Virus record (IMG/VR): IMGVR_UViG_3300047546_001429
Coordinates: 1-22,872 of that record
Length of the DNA stretch: 22,872 nucleotides
From: a virus
Strand: one strand, 5' to 3'
In this document: positions 10,838 to 18,833 of the stretch, in pieces
Layout of the letters: every line of letters begins with the position of its first letter
How positions within the stretch are numbered: the first letter of the stretch is position 1
The notes under the pieces: generated by a model
Database searches by the model: none
The model's input: the letters and a program-made list of their open reading frames with translations, nothing else
Told to the model about the DNA's origin: nothing
Program-made: the position numbers and the translations under genes

Positions 10838-12665
10838 ACGCTAATTCACCACTTAAATCTGTATTATCTTCTAATTCTATTACTTTACTCAAATCAATTT
10901 CATGTAAAGTTTTCATTAATTCTTCATATTTCTCTTTTGTACAATCTTCAAATGGAGCTTGGATGTAAGTACCACCATCATAAGGTAATACCGAAAGTCC
11001 ATTATATGCATCTTTATTTTCCCACATCCATTCACCAACTGCATCCCACTCATGCTCTCTAATTGAAACTGTTGCTGATACATTGTGAGAGTTATTACCT
11101 GTTCTGTGTCCTGGTTTAATCCATTCTTGATGAACTTTCTTAACTCTTTCTAATAATTGAATAGGTGATTCAGTACGGAAGATTGATCCTGCTGGTGCTT
11201 TTTGTGGAATACCAATAACCGCAGTATCATGTGGTCTAAAGTATTCATCTTCTACCAGCTCCGGATGATTTAACAAAAGATGTGTATAAATACTTTCGTT
11301 CTTACCTACTCTTACTCTACGAATGTAGTAATCATTATGCCAAGCGTGAATACCACTACTTGTTCCTAATGTTAATGATGTAGTTCCTGCGGGTTTCACA
11401 GTCGTTGTTCTTGCTGAAACATTTATATTTAATATTCCTGCTACTCTTTTATTTTCTTCTTTAACCGCTTTTGCTGCTTCTTTCATATCCAATTTCAATA
11501 CTGCACCACTACCAATACCCGTCATACTAACACCAATCAATGCATCCTTTTCAGTTGTTCTTTGCCAAATTGGTCTTAAATAATGGAAATCAGTATAACC
11601 CGCTTGCAATGTTCCGATGAATGATGCTGCTTTTACTCTTGAATTCAAGTCATCCTGGTCTACTACATCACTTACATTCACTTCACATAAGTTACAGAAT
11701 TGGAAAGGTCTTAATGCAATTTCACAACAAGGATTAGTTCCCCAATCTTTATCGTTTGATAAGTAGATACCAGGTTCACCCGCTCCACTTGCTTCGATTC
11801 TTTTCCAAAGGTCTAAAAAATATTCCTTTGTAATTTTATGTCTCATTAATACCGCAGAGTTATTTGCTCTACCTCTTTGTGGATTTGTTTCCCACCAAGC
11901 ACCACTCTTACAACTAATCATTTCTTCATCAGTTGCGGAAAATAATGATATTAATGCTGCTCTTCTAATACCACCTGCTAATACTGCATCGGCGATGTGA
12001 CAAATAATGTCATGAACTTCAATTGGTTTTAATTTATCGCTATCATTTTTTGAATCCAAAATACCTTCAATCTTAATCAAACATTCTTTTAATGGTTGAG
12101 GTCCTGGTGCTTTACCACCTGATGTAATTAATCTTGCACCTTTAGGACGAATATCTCTGAAATCAAATACTGGTTTACTTCCACCAAAGAAGTATGCTTT
12201 CATCAATACTGAAATCGAATCTGCCCATCCTTCAATAGAATCACCGATAAGGAATCTTCTTGTTTTATCTACATTTGGTTTTCTAATTTCAGGTAATTGT
12301 TCAACATGATGTTTTTGTACTGAATATCCTACACCAGTTCCACCTAATAATAAAAACATAATTTCTGAAAATACTCTCCAATCATCTGCTGGTGCAAATG
12401 CACAATTGTAAATTCTGTTTGGTGAAATTTCAATTGGTTTACCTGCGAATTGCATTGAACGCATTGAAGGTAAAACTTTTTTATCATAAACAAACTTGTA
12501 ATTCTCTCTAATTTCTTCTTCTAATTTTGGATATTTTTTAATATGCATATCCATATTTCTCGTCACCAGTTCTTCCCATGTTTCTCTTCTGTTTAATTCT
12601 GGTCTAAATTTTGCGTACTTCATGTACACCGTAATGTCTGATAAAATCCTTTGTGAAATGTCCAT
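10809..12665 (-). CDS. nrdJ: class II (adenosylcobalamin-dependent) ribonucleoside-triphosphate reductase (618 aa)
   Basis: The protein resembles monomeric RTPR of Lactobacillus leichmannii. NPCCEI (311-316) supplies the radical Cys313 and Glu315. FCNLCE places Cys324 11 residues later, the same spacing as Cys408/Cys419 of the Lactobacillus enzyme, and Cys88 (YNCAF) is the probable partner of the substrate-reducing disulfide. The C-terminal CAGGAC (610-615) is the swinging CxxxxC pair that thioredoxin re-reduces. It makes dNTPs from NTPs without oxygen or a second subunit, but needs host coenzyme B12. It is about 120 residues shorter than the Lactobacillus enzyme. It starts 155 bases after the helicase gene, behind a sigma70-like promoter candidate. 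Confidence 0.93.
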   Translation of the reverse strand: MDISQRILSDITVYMKYAKFRPELNRRETWEELVTRNMDMHIKKYPKLEEEIRENYKFVYDKKVLPSMRSMQFAGKPIEISPNRIYNCAFAPADDWRVFSEIMFLLLGGTGVGYSVQKHHVEQLPEIRKPNVDKTRRFLIGDSIEGWADSISVLMKAYFFGGSKPVFDFRDIRPKGARLITSGGKAPGPQPLKECLIKIEGILDSKNDSDKLKPIEVHDIICHIADAVLAGGIRRAALISLFSATDEEMISCKSGAWWETNPQRGRANNSAVLMRHKITKEYFLDLWKRIEASGAGEPGIYLSNDKDWGTNPCCEIALRPFQFCNLCEVNVSDVVDQDDLNSRVKAASFIGTLQAGYTDFHYLRPIWQRTTEKDALIGVSMTGIGSGAVLKLDMKEAAKAVKEENKRVAGILNINVSARTTTVKPAGTTSLTLGTSSGIHAWHNDYYIRRVRVGKNESIYTHLLLNHPELVEDEYFRPHDTAVIGIPQKAPAGSIFRTESPIQLLERVKKVHQEWIKPGHRTGNNSHNVSATVSIREHEWDAVGEWMWENKDAYNGLSVLPYDGGTYIQAPFEDCTKEKYEELMKTLHEIDLSKVIELEDNTDLSGELACAGGACEIK

Positions 12666-12819
12666 TTTTTTGTAATAATTTTTGATTAATAAATAAAACT
12701 TTTTTCCGGAAAAGTGTAAAATAGACTTATAATTATGAGTATATTCATATATAGAGTCAAGTTTTTATTAAAAAAAACCTACTTTTTTACATATTTTTTT
12801 CCACACTTCATTATACTTA
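12666..12819 (-). other. intergenic region between helicase and reductase genes with inverted repeat
   Basis: This 154-base A+T-rich gap is the largest within the protein-coding half. It holds the promoter candidate at 12732-12760 and an inverted repeat ACTTTT-TTCCGG-AAAAGT (12698-12715) between that promoter and the reductase start. The repeat may be an operator or a small hairpin in the leader. No small gene is visible. Confidence 0.4.
12732..12760 (-). promoter_or_regulatory. candidate sigma70-like promoter of the reductase operon
   Basis: On the minus strand TTGACT (12760-12755), 17 bases, then CATAAT (12737-12732): one mismatch to each classical hexamer at the ideal spacing. It differs from the five TTTG/TATATTTG promoters of this window. 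In an A+T-rich gap chance is a real alternative. Confidence 0.4.
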
Positions 12820-14178
12820 TTAACCCATATTTTCTATGTATTTTTTGTGTAATAATTTTTTTTCTAAAGTATTGCCATTAGCCGCTTCTTTTTGTGCTAT
12901 GATACCATCTGCGGATTGTGCTTCAAATACATCTATCTGTCCTACCATAGTATCCATCTTTGCAGGAAATGTTAAACCATCTGCACCAAATCTGTTTTTC
13001 ATAACATGGAATCGAGCTGTGTTGTTTAGTTTATCTTTTGCCTTTCTACTTACACTCACAATAAAATCTGCTGTCATTACTTTTGCATAAGAATCTGCGA
13101 TAGAATCTGCTTGAATTACTTCTGAATCAATTGCACCTCTATTAGTTTGTGATGCTGTCCAAACAGGTATTCCTAATTCACCACTCAATCCTCTGATTTC
13201 TTCATATACACCACCTAATTCTGCATACAAACCATCTCTTTTACTAACTGGCTTTAACAAATCCGCATAATCTATAATAATTAAATCGGGTTTAAATCCA
13301 AATCCTCTACATTTTTCTAAGTGTGCTTTGATAGTTTTAACACTTGCTCCTCTTGGTGGATAATATTTTACCATCAATTCTGCTTTATGTCCTTCTAACT
13401 TTCTAACAACTTCTTCTTTTCTATCCTTTAATTCGTTTGATGGGATTCCAGTCAATATAGTATCGTATCTTGTACCTGCATAAATTTCTGATAATTCTAA
13501 TGTATAATGCATTACATTGAATCCTGCTTTAACTGCATCTGCGGCTAATTTACACAACACCCAAGTTTTACCTACACCACTAGGTGCTACTACAACACCT
13601 AATTCACCTGGCCCTAATCCACCATCCATTAATTCATTGATAACTTTCCAACCAGTAGGAACACAATTTCTCTTTGTTACTTCCATACGAGCTGCAATAT
13701 CTTTGAAATAATCATGTCCTAAGTTATTTTCCAATCCCGCTTTTAATGCGTTTTGAACAACAACTCCGATTTCATCCCAGCTCTTTTCTGATTTAATTAA
13801 TTCTACGGATTGAAAGATTGCAGATTTAAGTTTTTGAAATTTAGAAAACTTAATGTATTCTTTTTTAACAAAATCCATATCTTCTGCACCAAAAACATCA
13901 TAGACCTGTTTTAATCTTTCTACGATTTGTTTTTTCTGTGTATCAGACCCTAATGTAGATAATCTTACTTTAAAGACATCTAATGTAGGTGCGGCAAATT
14001 GTTTGTTCTGATAAGATAAAATTTCCTCTACAATCCATCTATCTTGTTCGGTTTCAAAATAATCTTTATTTGTGATTTCTGAAACCTGATTAAGAAAAGG
14101 TAAATCATTTAATAATGCAGCGATTACTTTAGATTGGTACGATTGTCCAAATTTTTCTAATGTGTCTACTGCTTGCAT
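12820..14178 (-). CDS. replicative DNA helicase, DnaB / T4 gp41 type (452 aa)
   Basis: A RecA-fold helicase core occupies residues 175-420: Walker A APSGVGKT (198-205), Walker B LIIIDYADLL (about 299-308) and WTASQTNRG (motif H3, with the polar sensor Gln). The N-terminal 150 residues form a helical DnaB-like N domain, which would bind primase. It should be a hexameric 5'-3' helicase at the phage fork. The start overlaps the stop of the 51-residue gene by one base, and the gene belongs to the SSB-recombinase-exonuclease-helicase transcript. No primase gene is visible in this window. Confidence 0.92.
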   Translation of the reverse strand: MQAVDTLEKFGQSYQSKVIAALLNDLPFLNQVSEITNKDYFETEQDRWIVEEILSYQNKQFAAPTLDVFKVRLSTLGSDTQKKQIVERLKQVYDVFGAEDMDFVKKEYIKFSKFQKLKSAIFQSVELIKSEKSWDEIGVVVQNALKAGLENNLGHDYFKDIAARMEVTKRNCVPTGWKVINELMDGGLGPGELGVVVAPSGVGKTWVLCKLAADAVKAGFNVMHYTLELSEIYAGTRYDTILTGIPSNELKDRKEEVVRKLEGHKAELMVKYYPPRGASVKTIKAHLEKCRGFGFKPDLIIIDYADLLKPVSKRDGLYAELGGVYEEIRGLSGELGIPVWTASQTNRGAIDSEVIQADSIADSYAKVMTADFIVSVSRKAKDKLNNTARFHVMKNRFGADGLTFPAKMDTMVGQIDVFEAQSADGIIAQKEAANGNTLEKKLLHKKYIENMG

Positions 14179-14333
14179 TATTTATTATCTTTTTCTTTTG
14201 TTTCTTTCTTAGGATTTTTAAATTCTTTCCACTCCGATTTAGGAATAAATTTCCATTCACTTGTTGCGTTATAGGCTTCCTTATCACTTACTCTAATAAT
14301 GTTACCTGTTTTTGTACTTTTTAAACACTTCAT
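14178..14333 (-). CDS. small phage protein of unknown function (51 aa)
   Basis: I place the start at 14333 (MKCLKSTKTGNIIRVSDKEA) because ATG there is preceded after 7 bases by GGAGG, one of the few Shine-Dalgarno sequences in the window. A longer frame from 14408 would overlap the exonuclease gene more and adds an unconvincing N-terminus. The body (EWKFIPKSEWKEF) resembles small phage proteins with the pattern VSD..A......Y.Y.PKSEWK, whose function is unknown to me. The tail is Lys/Glu-rich. It is located between exonuclease and helicase and abuts both. Confidence 0.7.
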   Translation of the reverse strand: MKCLKSTKTGNIIRVSDKEAYNATSEWKFIPKSEWKEFKNPKKETKEKDNK

Positions 14334-14355
14334 AGTTTGACCTCCATGTATTTTT

Positions 14356-15384
14356 TTATTTATGTAATTTTGCAAATGTAGATTGAATCCAACTATTAAC
14401 ATCACCAAATGAATTAATAACTTTCATTCCCATTGCCTTTTTTATGAAACCTAATTTATCTAATTTTTCTGAATTATCCAAATATTTTTGGTTAATTGTT
14501 AATTTTTTATTTGTAGGAATATGTGGATCATATAATTGCATTAGTTGATAGTTTCTTTCAACTATATTTTTACTATCTAAAATTGTTTTGTAAATCTTAT
14601 TATCATCCTTACGTTTTTCACACAATTCAAATAATGTATCTATCGTAATTTCCTTTTCTTCTGCCACCTCAGGAAATCTCTTAATAATAGTTTTAAGACC
14701 ACACCCATTAATACCATCAATATTATCGGACTTATCACCATCAAGAGTGCGATAAACCATAAAGTTTGTAGGATGAACACCATACTCTGCCAAAACAAGG
14801 TCAGTATCGTATAATTTTTTCTTTGTTGGTGAATATACTTTAACTCTTTCATTTACTAATTGTAGAAAGTCTTTATCGGCACTCATCAGTACCGCACTTT
14901 CATCCTCTCTTAATAATTGTGAAGCAATATAACCCATAACATCATCTGCCTCAATTCCATCATATAACATTACTTCTACTGGTAAATATTCTAAAAGTTC
15001 AAATAAACCTATCATTTGTCTTTTCATAGATTCACCTTCTTCTTCCGGGTTCATTAAATCTGCGTATGCTCTATTCACTCTAAAACGATTATTACCCCTG
15101 TTCTCTTTATAACCTGAGTATAAATTTTTTCTAGATTTTGAGCCACCCTTACCATCAAATACTACAATACATCTCGTCGCATCATACTCTCTAATTGCAT
15201 AACCAATTCCTTTTAAGAAACCCACTATGCCTCCAATATGATCTCCGTTATCATCCATTGTAGGATTAACTGTCCAACTCCTAATAAAAGTATTAAGACC
15301 ATCAACTATTAATACTTTTTCTTTTCCTAATTGCTGATGGTCTTTTTCTACTTCTTTCAGTAACCTTTTGTATGTTTCGTTCAT
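14356..15384 (-). CDS. 5'-3' exonuclease / flap nuclease, T4 RNase H-like (342 aa)
   Basis: It has the FEN/PIN-type nuclease layout: LIVDGLN (Asp28), VVFDGKGGSKSR (Asp77 and basic residues), YDGIEADD (acidic cluster around 142-148), SADKDF (Asp170, Asp172) and GDKSDNIDGINGCG (216-229), the metal-binding Asp residues with helix-hairpin-helix DNA binding. Such enzymes remove RNA primers and 5' flaps. The family A polymerase at the right edge is cut, so I cannot tell whether it has its own 5' nuclease domain; if not, this protein would supply it. It starts 5 bases after the recombinase stop. Confidence 0.92.
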   Translation of the reverse strand: MNETYKRLLKEVEKDHQQLGKEKVLIVDGLNTFIRSWTVNPTMDDNGDHIGGIVGFLKGIGYAIREYDATRCIVVFDGKGGSKSRKNLYSGYKENRGNNRFRVNRAYADLMNPEEEGESMKRQMIGLFELLEYLPVEVMLYDGIEADDVMGYIASQLLREDESAVLMSADKDFLQLVNERVKVYSPTKKKLYDTDLVLAEYGVHPTNFMVYRTLDGDKSDNIDGINGCGLKTIIKRFPEVAEEKEITIDTLFELCEKRKDDNKIYKTILDSKNIVERNYQLMQLYDPHIPTNKKLTINQKYLDNSEKLDKLGFIKKAMGMKVINSFGDVNSWIQSTFAKLHK

Positions 15385-15389
15385 AACCT

Positions 15390-16511
15390 TTATTCGGTTT
15401 CTATTTCATCTGTATCAATTTCTCCGCCGTCATCTGTTGTAACTGCGTCTAAATCCATAGTTGATTTTTTGTATTGTAAGATTGTTGTTTCACAAATCTT
15501 TTTATAAATTTGTTCTCTTACATCATCTTTAGTTTCCATTAAGTTAATAAAATCTTTTGATTGAAATTTGATAACTTCACCACTATCAGTGTCGATATAT
15601 TCATACCATGCACCACCTTGCTTTACTAACTTATTATCTTTCATAACTTTTAACCAACCACCGTAGTTATCAATACCTCTTTCAAAGAAGATATCAAAAT
15701 CTGCTGAACGTAATGGTGGTCCTAATCGGTTTTTAATAACTTGTGCTCTTACCTTTATACCAACAATTCTATCACCGATTTTTAATTGTCCCATATTCTT
15801 TAAACGAATACGAACCGATGCGTGGAATGCTAATGCTTTACCACCAGATGTAGTCCAAGGGTCACCAAACATTACACCCAACTTTTGTCTTAATTGATTT
15901 GTAAAGATTACAGCAATTCTTTGTCTACCAATTACATTAGTAATCTTTCTCATTGCTTTTGAAATGATGATTGCTTTATCAGTTGCATAACCATCCTTTT
16001 CATAATCAGCATCCATCTCTTTTTTAGTTGATGCCGCTGCTACTGAGTCAACTACGATAGTAACTAATTTGTCTTTATCACCTTTACGAACTTTTTCAAT
16101 GATTGTATCAATTGTTTCAAAAATATCCTCTACTGTGTCTACGTTTACATACAATAGTTTAGATACATCTACTCCAATTGCATCAAAGAATTCTCTACTC
16201 ACTGCAGTTTCAGTATCAATCAATACTGCTATACCACCTTGCTTTTGAGTTTCTGCTAATAAATGTGCTGATAATAAAGATTTACCACTTTGTTCCAAAC
16301 CTGTGATTTCGGTTATTCTACCTACGGGAATACCCCCATAAGGTCTATTAGATACTGCCACGTCTAACATTGCTGTTCCGGTGGAAACCCAACCTGGAAC
16401 GTTGGTTGGGGCTCCATCAGAATCATCATCTAAGAAGAAAGCCACTTTTTGGTCTTTCCACTTTTTATTTAGACTTTCGGCGATTTCTTGTGCTAAATCT
16501 ATTTTCGCCAT
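15390..16511 (-). CDS. RecA/UvsX-type recombinase (373 aa)
   Basis: Walker A GLEQSGKS (71-78) fits GxxxxGK[ST] with the RecA-typical Glu and Ser-Gly. Walker B is TIVVDSVAA (Asp155). FTNQLRQKLGVMFGDPW precedes TTSGGKALAFHASVRIRL, the L2 DNA-binding region and following strand of RecA. The C-terminal about 30 residues are strongly acidic (DDGGEIDTDEIETE), as in many RecA tails. It catalyses strand exchange and likely recombination-dependent replication together with the SSB encoded just upstream (8 bases). T4 UvsX relatives are similar in length (about 390 residues). Confidence 0.94.
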   Translation of the reverse strand: MAKIDLAQEIAESLNKKWKDQKVAFFLDDDSDGAPTNVPGWVSTGTAMLDVAVSNRPYGGIPVGRITEITGLEQSGKSLLSAHLLAETQKQGGIAVLIDTETAVSREFFDAIGVDVSKLLYVNVDTVEDIFETIDTIIEKVRKGDKDKLVTIVVDSVAAASTKKEMDADYEKDGYATDKAIIISKAMRKITNVIGRQRIAVIFTNQLRQKLGVMFGDPWTTSGGKALAFHASVRIRLKNMGQLKIGDRIVGIKVRAQVIKNRLGPPLRSADFDIFFERGIDNYGGWLKVMKDNKLVKQGGAWYEYIDTDSGEVIKFQSKDFINLMETKDDVREQIYKKICETTILQYKKSTMDLDAVTTDDGGEIDTDEIETE

Positions 16512-16519
16512 AACTTAAA

Positions 16520-17377
16520 TTAAGAATTAAATAAATCATCAAATGCCGCTGCTACATCAACTTTACCTTGTGCTTTAGGTGCTTCATCATCCCAAGGTAA
16601 ATCATTTGGTAAAGAACCAATACCTACTCCAGGAATTTCTTTTGCTCCCAATTCTTCTTCAACCTTCTTTGGTTGTGGTGCTAATGTTTGTTGTGTTACT
16701 GATGGAGTTTCATCTTCATCATCAGGTGTACCTGCTGTTGGATTTAACCAATTTTCTAATACTGTCTTTAATTCAGGATAAGATAACTCCGAATAAATGT
16801 CAGTAATGTTTGTTTGTTCATCTAACAATTTTGCTGCAATTTGTGAATTTTCATGTAAAACAGAAACATTTGGTTTTACTCTGATTCGAGTTTCAGGATA
16901 TGTTTTACCTGCTTCCTCTACAATTTCAATAACAACATCTCTACCATTTGTTTCATCTGTAATATCACCGTAATCAGGGTCTGCAATAATTGCTAAAATT
17001 TCTTGATACACAGTCTTACCAAATCCCCAAAATTTTACACCTTCGTTTTCTTGACCTCTAACTACGATTGGTGCAAATGTTCTCAACTTTGGCTCCATTT
17101 TCTTACCCGCTTTCCAGTTTTCAGTATCACCTAATTTCTTAAGTTTTTCTGCAAACTCAACAATTGGGTCAGGTCTGCCAAAAGATGCAGGACTCAAATA
17201 AGTTTTGTTGTTAATGTTGTAGTGAAATAAAAGTTCAATGAAAGGATTTTCTTTGTTGAACTTGTAAGGAACGATTCTAACTATGTACTTTCCAGGTTTT
17301 GGTTTCCACAATGAATCTGTCTTTTTGGATGTGTTTTGCAACGAATTAAGACGTTGCTTAATTGCATTAATGTTCAT
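16520..17377 (-). CDS. single-stranded DNA-binding protein, T4 gp32-like (285 aa)
   Basis: The N-terminal residues carry basic residues of the cooperative-binding type (INAIKQRLNSLQN). The core LWKPKPGKYIVRIVPYKFN through LLFHYNI is the start of the gp32-like OB-fold, and VKFWGFGKTVYQEIL is another conserved family segment. The C-terminal tail is low-complexity and ends in acidic DDEAPK...AAFDDLFNS, the peptide with which SSBs recruit replication proteins. Typical zinc-binding Cys residues of T4 gp32 are not seen. It is the first gene behind the promoter at 17478-17509, with an about 95-base leader. Confidence 0.9.
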   Translation of the reverse strand: MNINAIKQRLNSLQNTSKKTDSLWKPKPGKYIVRIVPYKFNKENPFIELLFHYNINNKTYLSPASFGRPDPIVEFAEKLKKLGDTENWKAGKKMEPKLRTFAPIVVRGQENEGVKFWGFGKTVYQEILAIIADPDYGDITDETNGRDVVIEIVEEAGKTYPETRIRVKPNVSVLHENSQIAAKLLDEQTNITDIYSELSYPELKTVLENWLNPTAGTPDDEDETPSVTQQTLAPQPKKVEEELGAKEIPGVGIGSLPNDLPWDDEAPKAQGKVDVAAAFDDLFNS

Positions 17378-17477
17378 GCTGTTTAAGTTTTAAATGTTTA
17401 AAAATTTGTTTTAAAGTTTAAGATTATTCCGGATTTAATCTCACGTATAAATATCAAAAACCTCAAAACTTATATGT

Positions 17478-17509
17478 CAAATATACGACTATTTTTTGAA
17501 ACTTCCAAA
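17478..17509 (-). promoter_or_regulatory. Bacteroidota-type promoter of the SSB-recombinase-helicase operon
   Basis: On the minus strand TTTG (17509-17506), 20 bases, then TATATTTG (17485-17478). It is followed by a leader of about 95 bases before the SSB start. The upstream half TTTGGAAGTTT is identical to the promoter at 2489-2520. Confidence 0.8.
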
Positions 17510-17510
17510 T

Positions 17511-17855
17511 TTATTTCCATAAAATTGAAACCCCTATAATACTCAATGCCAGTAAGGCTTGTACGAATACCTTTAGGGTAAATGGTTGGTGATAATGATA
17601 TGGATATAGTATCATTCCTACAAATACACCGGTTACAAAGAATAAAAATCTATTGCTCCACATACTACCATTAAACCCCGCTACACCATATTCCGATGCT
17701 TTAATCCATAACCATGTACAAACCACTGCTATGATATAAGGATATGGTGTTTTTATCCAATTTGGCATTTTGAATTGCCAATACATAATATACCAATGAC
17801 CAAATCCACCCAACATAAAAAGGATGAATGATTGTAACACTTTAACTAAATTCAT
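17511..17855 (-). CDS. four-helix membrane protein of unknown function (114 aa)
   Basis: Four hydrophobic stretches are visible: about residues 5-26 (FILFMLGGFGHWYIMY), 38-51 (YPYIIAVVCTWLWI), 68-85 (NRFLFFVTGVFVGMILY) and 94-112 (VFVQALLALSIIGVSIL). It is small, Trp/Tyr-rich and without a signal peptide. The overall form resembles small multidrug-resistance or DMT-like proteins, but no diagnostic Glu in the first helix is present, so I do not assign it. It overlaps the DUF3310 gene by 4 bases (ATGA), showing translational coupling. It ends 2 bases before the -33 box of the SSB promoter. Confidence 0.65.
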   Translation of the reverse strand: MNLVKVLQSFILFMLGGFGHWYIMYWQFKMPNWIKTPYPYIIAVVCTWLWIKASEYGVAGFNGSMWSNRFLFFVTGVFVGMILYPYHYHQPFTLKVFVQALLALSIIGVSILWK

Positions 17856-18229
17856 TTTTGTAAATTTTTAATTTTTCTATCTAAATAGAATAATGCTTTC
17901 TTTAAATCTTCTAATTCTTTTTGTGGATCTTTTTTTCCTGCTCTTGCAACATATTTTACCACATTAAATAAATAAGCATCTTTATCCAATTCCCATGCTT
18001 CACATACTTTAATTACTTCATATGGATTATCCACACCACCATAATGTGCAGGTCCGTTTACCATCTCCTTTATATTAGAATTTTCTACTATATCTTTTGC
18101 TCTTTGAACTGCTTCTGGAAATAATTGGTCTTTACTAATTTTTGGTTTTGCCGGCATTACTATTTGTTTTGTTTTGTTTTTTGTTTGCCACTCTCCTAAT
18201 GGTGGAGTTGGTATTCTATTGCCAAACAT
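17852..18229 (-). CDS. DUF3310 protein (125 aa)
   Basis: The C-terminal half carries the DUF3310 signature of phage proteins: VNGPAHYGGVDNPYEVIKVC, then AWELDKDAYLFNVVKYVARAGKK, then ELEDLKKALFYLDRKI. The family is sometimes annotated as a nucleotide kinase in databases, but its biochemical role is not firmly established. The N-terminal 45 residues are Pro/Lys-rich and look disordered. The gene lies 3 bases after the DUF2061 gene and overlaps the next membrane-protein gene by 4. Confidence 0.85.
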   Translation of the reverse strand: MFGNRIPTPPLGEWQTKNKTKQIVMPAKPKISKDQLFPEAVQRAKDIVENSNIKEMVNGPAHYGGVDNPYEVIKVCEAWELDKDAYLFNVVKYVARAGKKDPQKELEDLKKALFYLDRKIKNLQK

Positions 18230-18232
18230 AAG

Positions 18233-18448
18233 TTATTTTTTATCTTTTTTTAATCCGTACTTAATCCATTTGTACCAAACTCTTTCATGTATATAATACT
18301 GAATAGGTTTGTAAACTAATTCTGCTACCCCAAACGCGGCACCTACTTTAATTGAACCACTTATTAACCACATTAATAAGAATCCAATGGCGGTACTTAC
18401 AATACGATAGGATATGGATTTTGCTATATGTCTCTTAATCAACGGCAT
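18233..18448 (-). CDS. DUF2061 membrane protein (71 aa)
   Basis: The protein matches DUF2061: a basic start (IKRHIAKSISYRIVST), a first hydrophobic segment (IGFLLMWLISG), a second (VGAAFGVAELVYK) and the conserved YYIHERVWYKW near the C-terminus. About 70 residues is the normal length of the family. In bacteria such proteins sometimes occur beside or fused to adenylylsulfate kinase genes, and here an adenylylsulfate-kinase-like gene is two genes upstream. It overlaps the nucleotidyltransferase gene by 14 bases. Its function is unknown. Confidence 0.85.
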   Translation of the reverse strand: MPLIKRHIAKSISYRIVSTAIGFLLMWLISGSIKVGAAFGVAELVYKPIQYYIHERVWYKWIKYGLKKDKK

Positions 18449-18809
18449 ATTCTACTATATCTCCATTTGAATCCATATATCCTTTCCTTATTTTTGTACC
18501 ACTAATCAATTCAACATCAGCAGGAGGAGCGTGATGGATAACATCATAACCTACTCCTCTTCCATAATTTACACTTTCAATATCCGGAATAATTGATATC
18601 ATAATTTTATCCCAATTATCGGTAAAGAATGGTTCGTTTTGTAATTCTTTTAAAACTTGTTGTGCTGTTTTTGGATTGTTTTCATCTACTTGCACATCTC
18701 TAATTGCTACCCAAACGTTCTTTCCTTTGTCTAATTGTTGTCTAATTAACCACTCATGACCTGCGTGCCATGTTTGCCATCTTCCGATAAATAATGCGTA
18801 TTTTTTCAT
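18435..18809 (-). CDS. small HxGH nucleotidyltransferase (124 aa)
   Basis: LFIGRWQTWHAGHEWLI (residues 6-22) is the nucleotide-binding start of the cytidylyl/adenylyltransferase superfamily, with HxGH at 15-18. ISGTKIR near residues 103-109 is a version of the second motif (ISxTxxR) that binds the triphosphate. The family transfers NMP from NTP to a phosphorylated acceptor (as in NMN adenylyltransferase, phosphopantetheine adenylyltransferase or glycerol-3-phosphate cytidylyltransferase); the acceptor here cannot be told. It lies 24 bases downstream of the adenylylsulfate-kinase-like gene, suggesting a joint pathway. Confidence 0.8.
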   Translation of the reverse strand: MKKYALFIGRWQTWHAGHEWLIRQQLDKGKNVWVAIRDVQVDENNPKTAQQVLKELQNEPFFTDNWDKIMISIIPDIESVNYGRGVGYDVIHHAPPADVELISGTKIRKGYMDSNGDIVEYAVD

Positions 18810-18833
18810 AATCCTAATTTAATTAATTTTTTA

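Noticed and set aside
14334-14408. Upstream extension of the 51-residue protein to 76 residues
   Set aside because: The start at 14333 has a well-placed GGAGG; the extension overlaps the exonuclease gene and reads as unconvincing protein.
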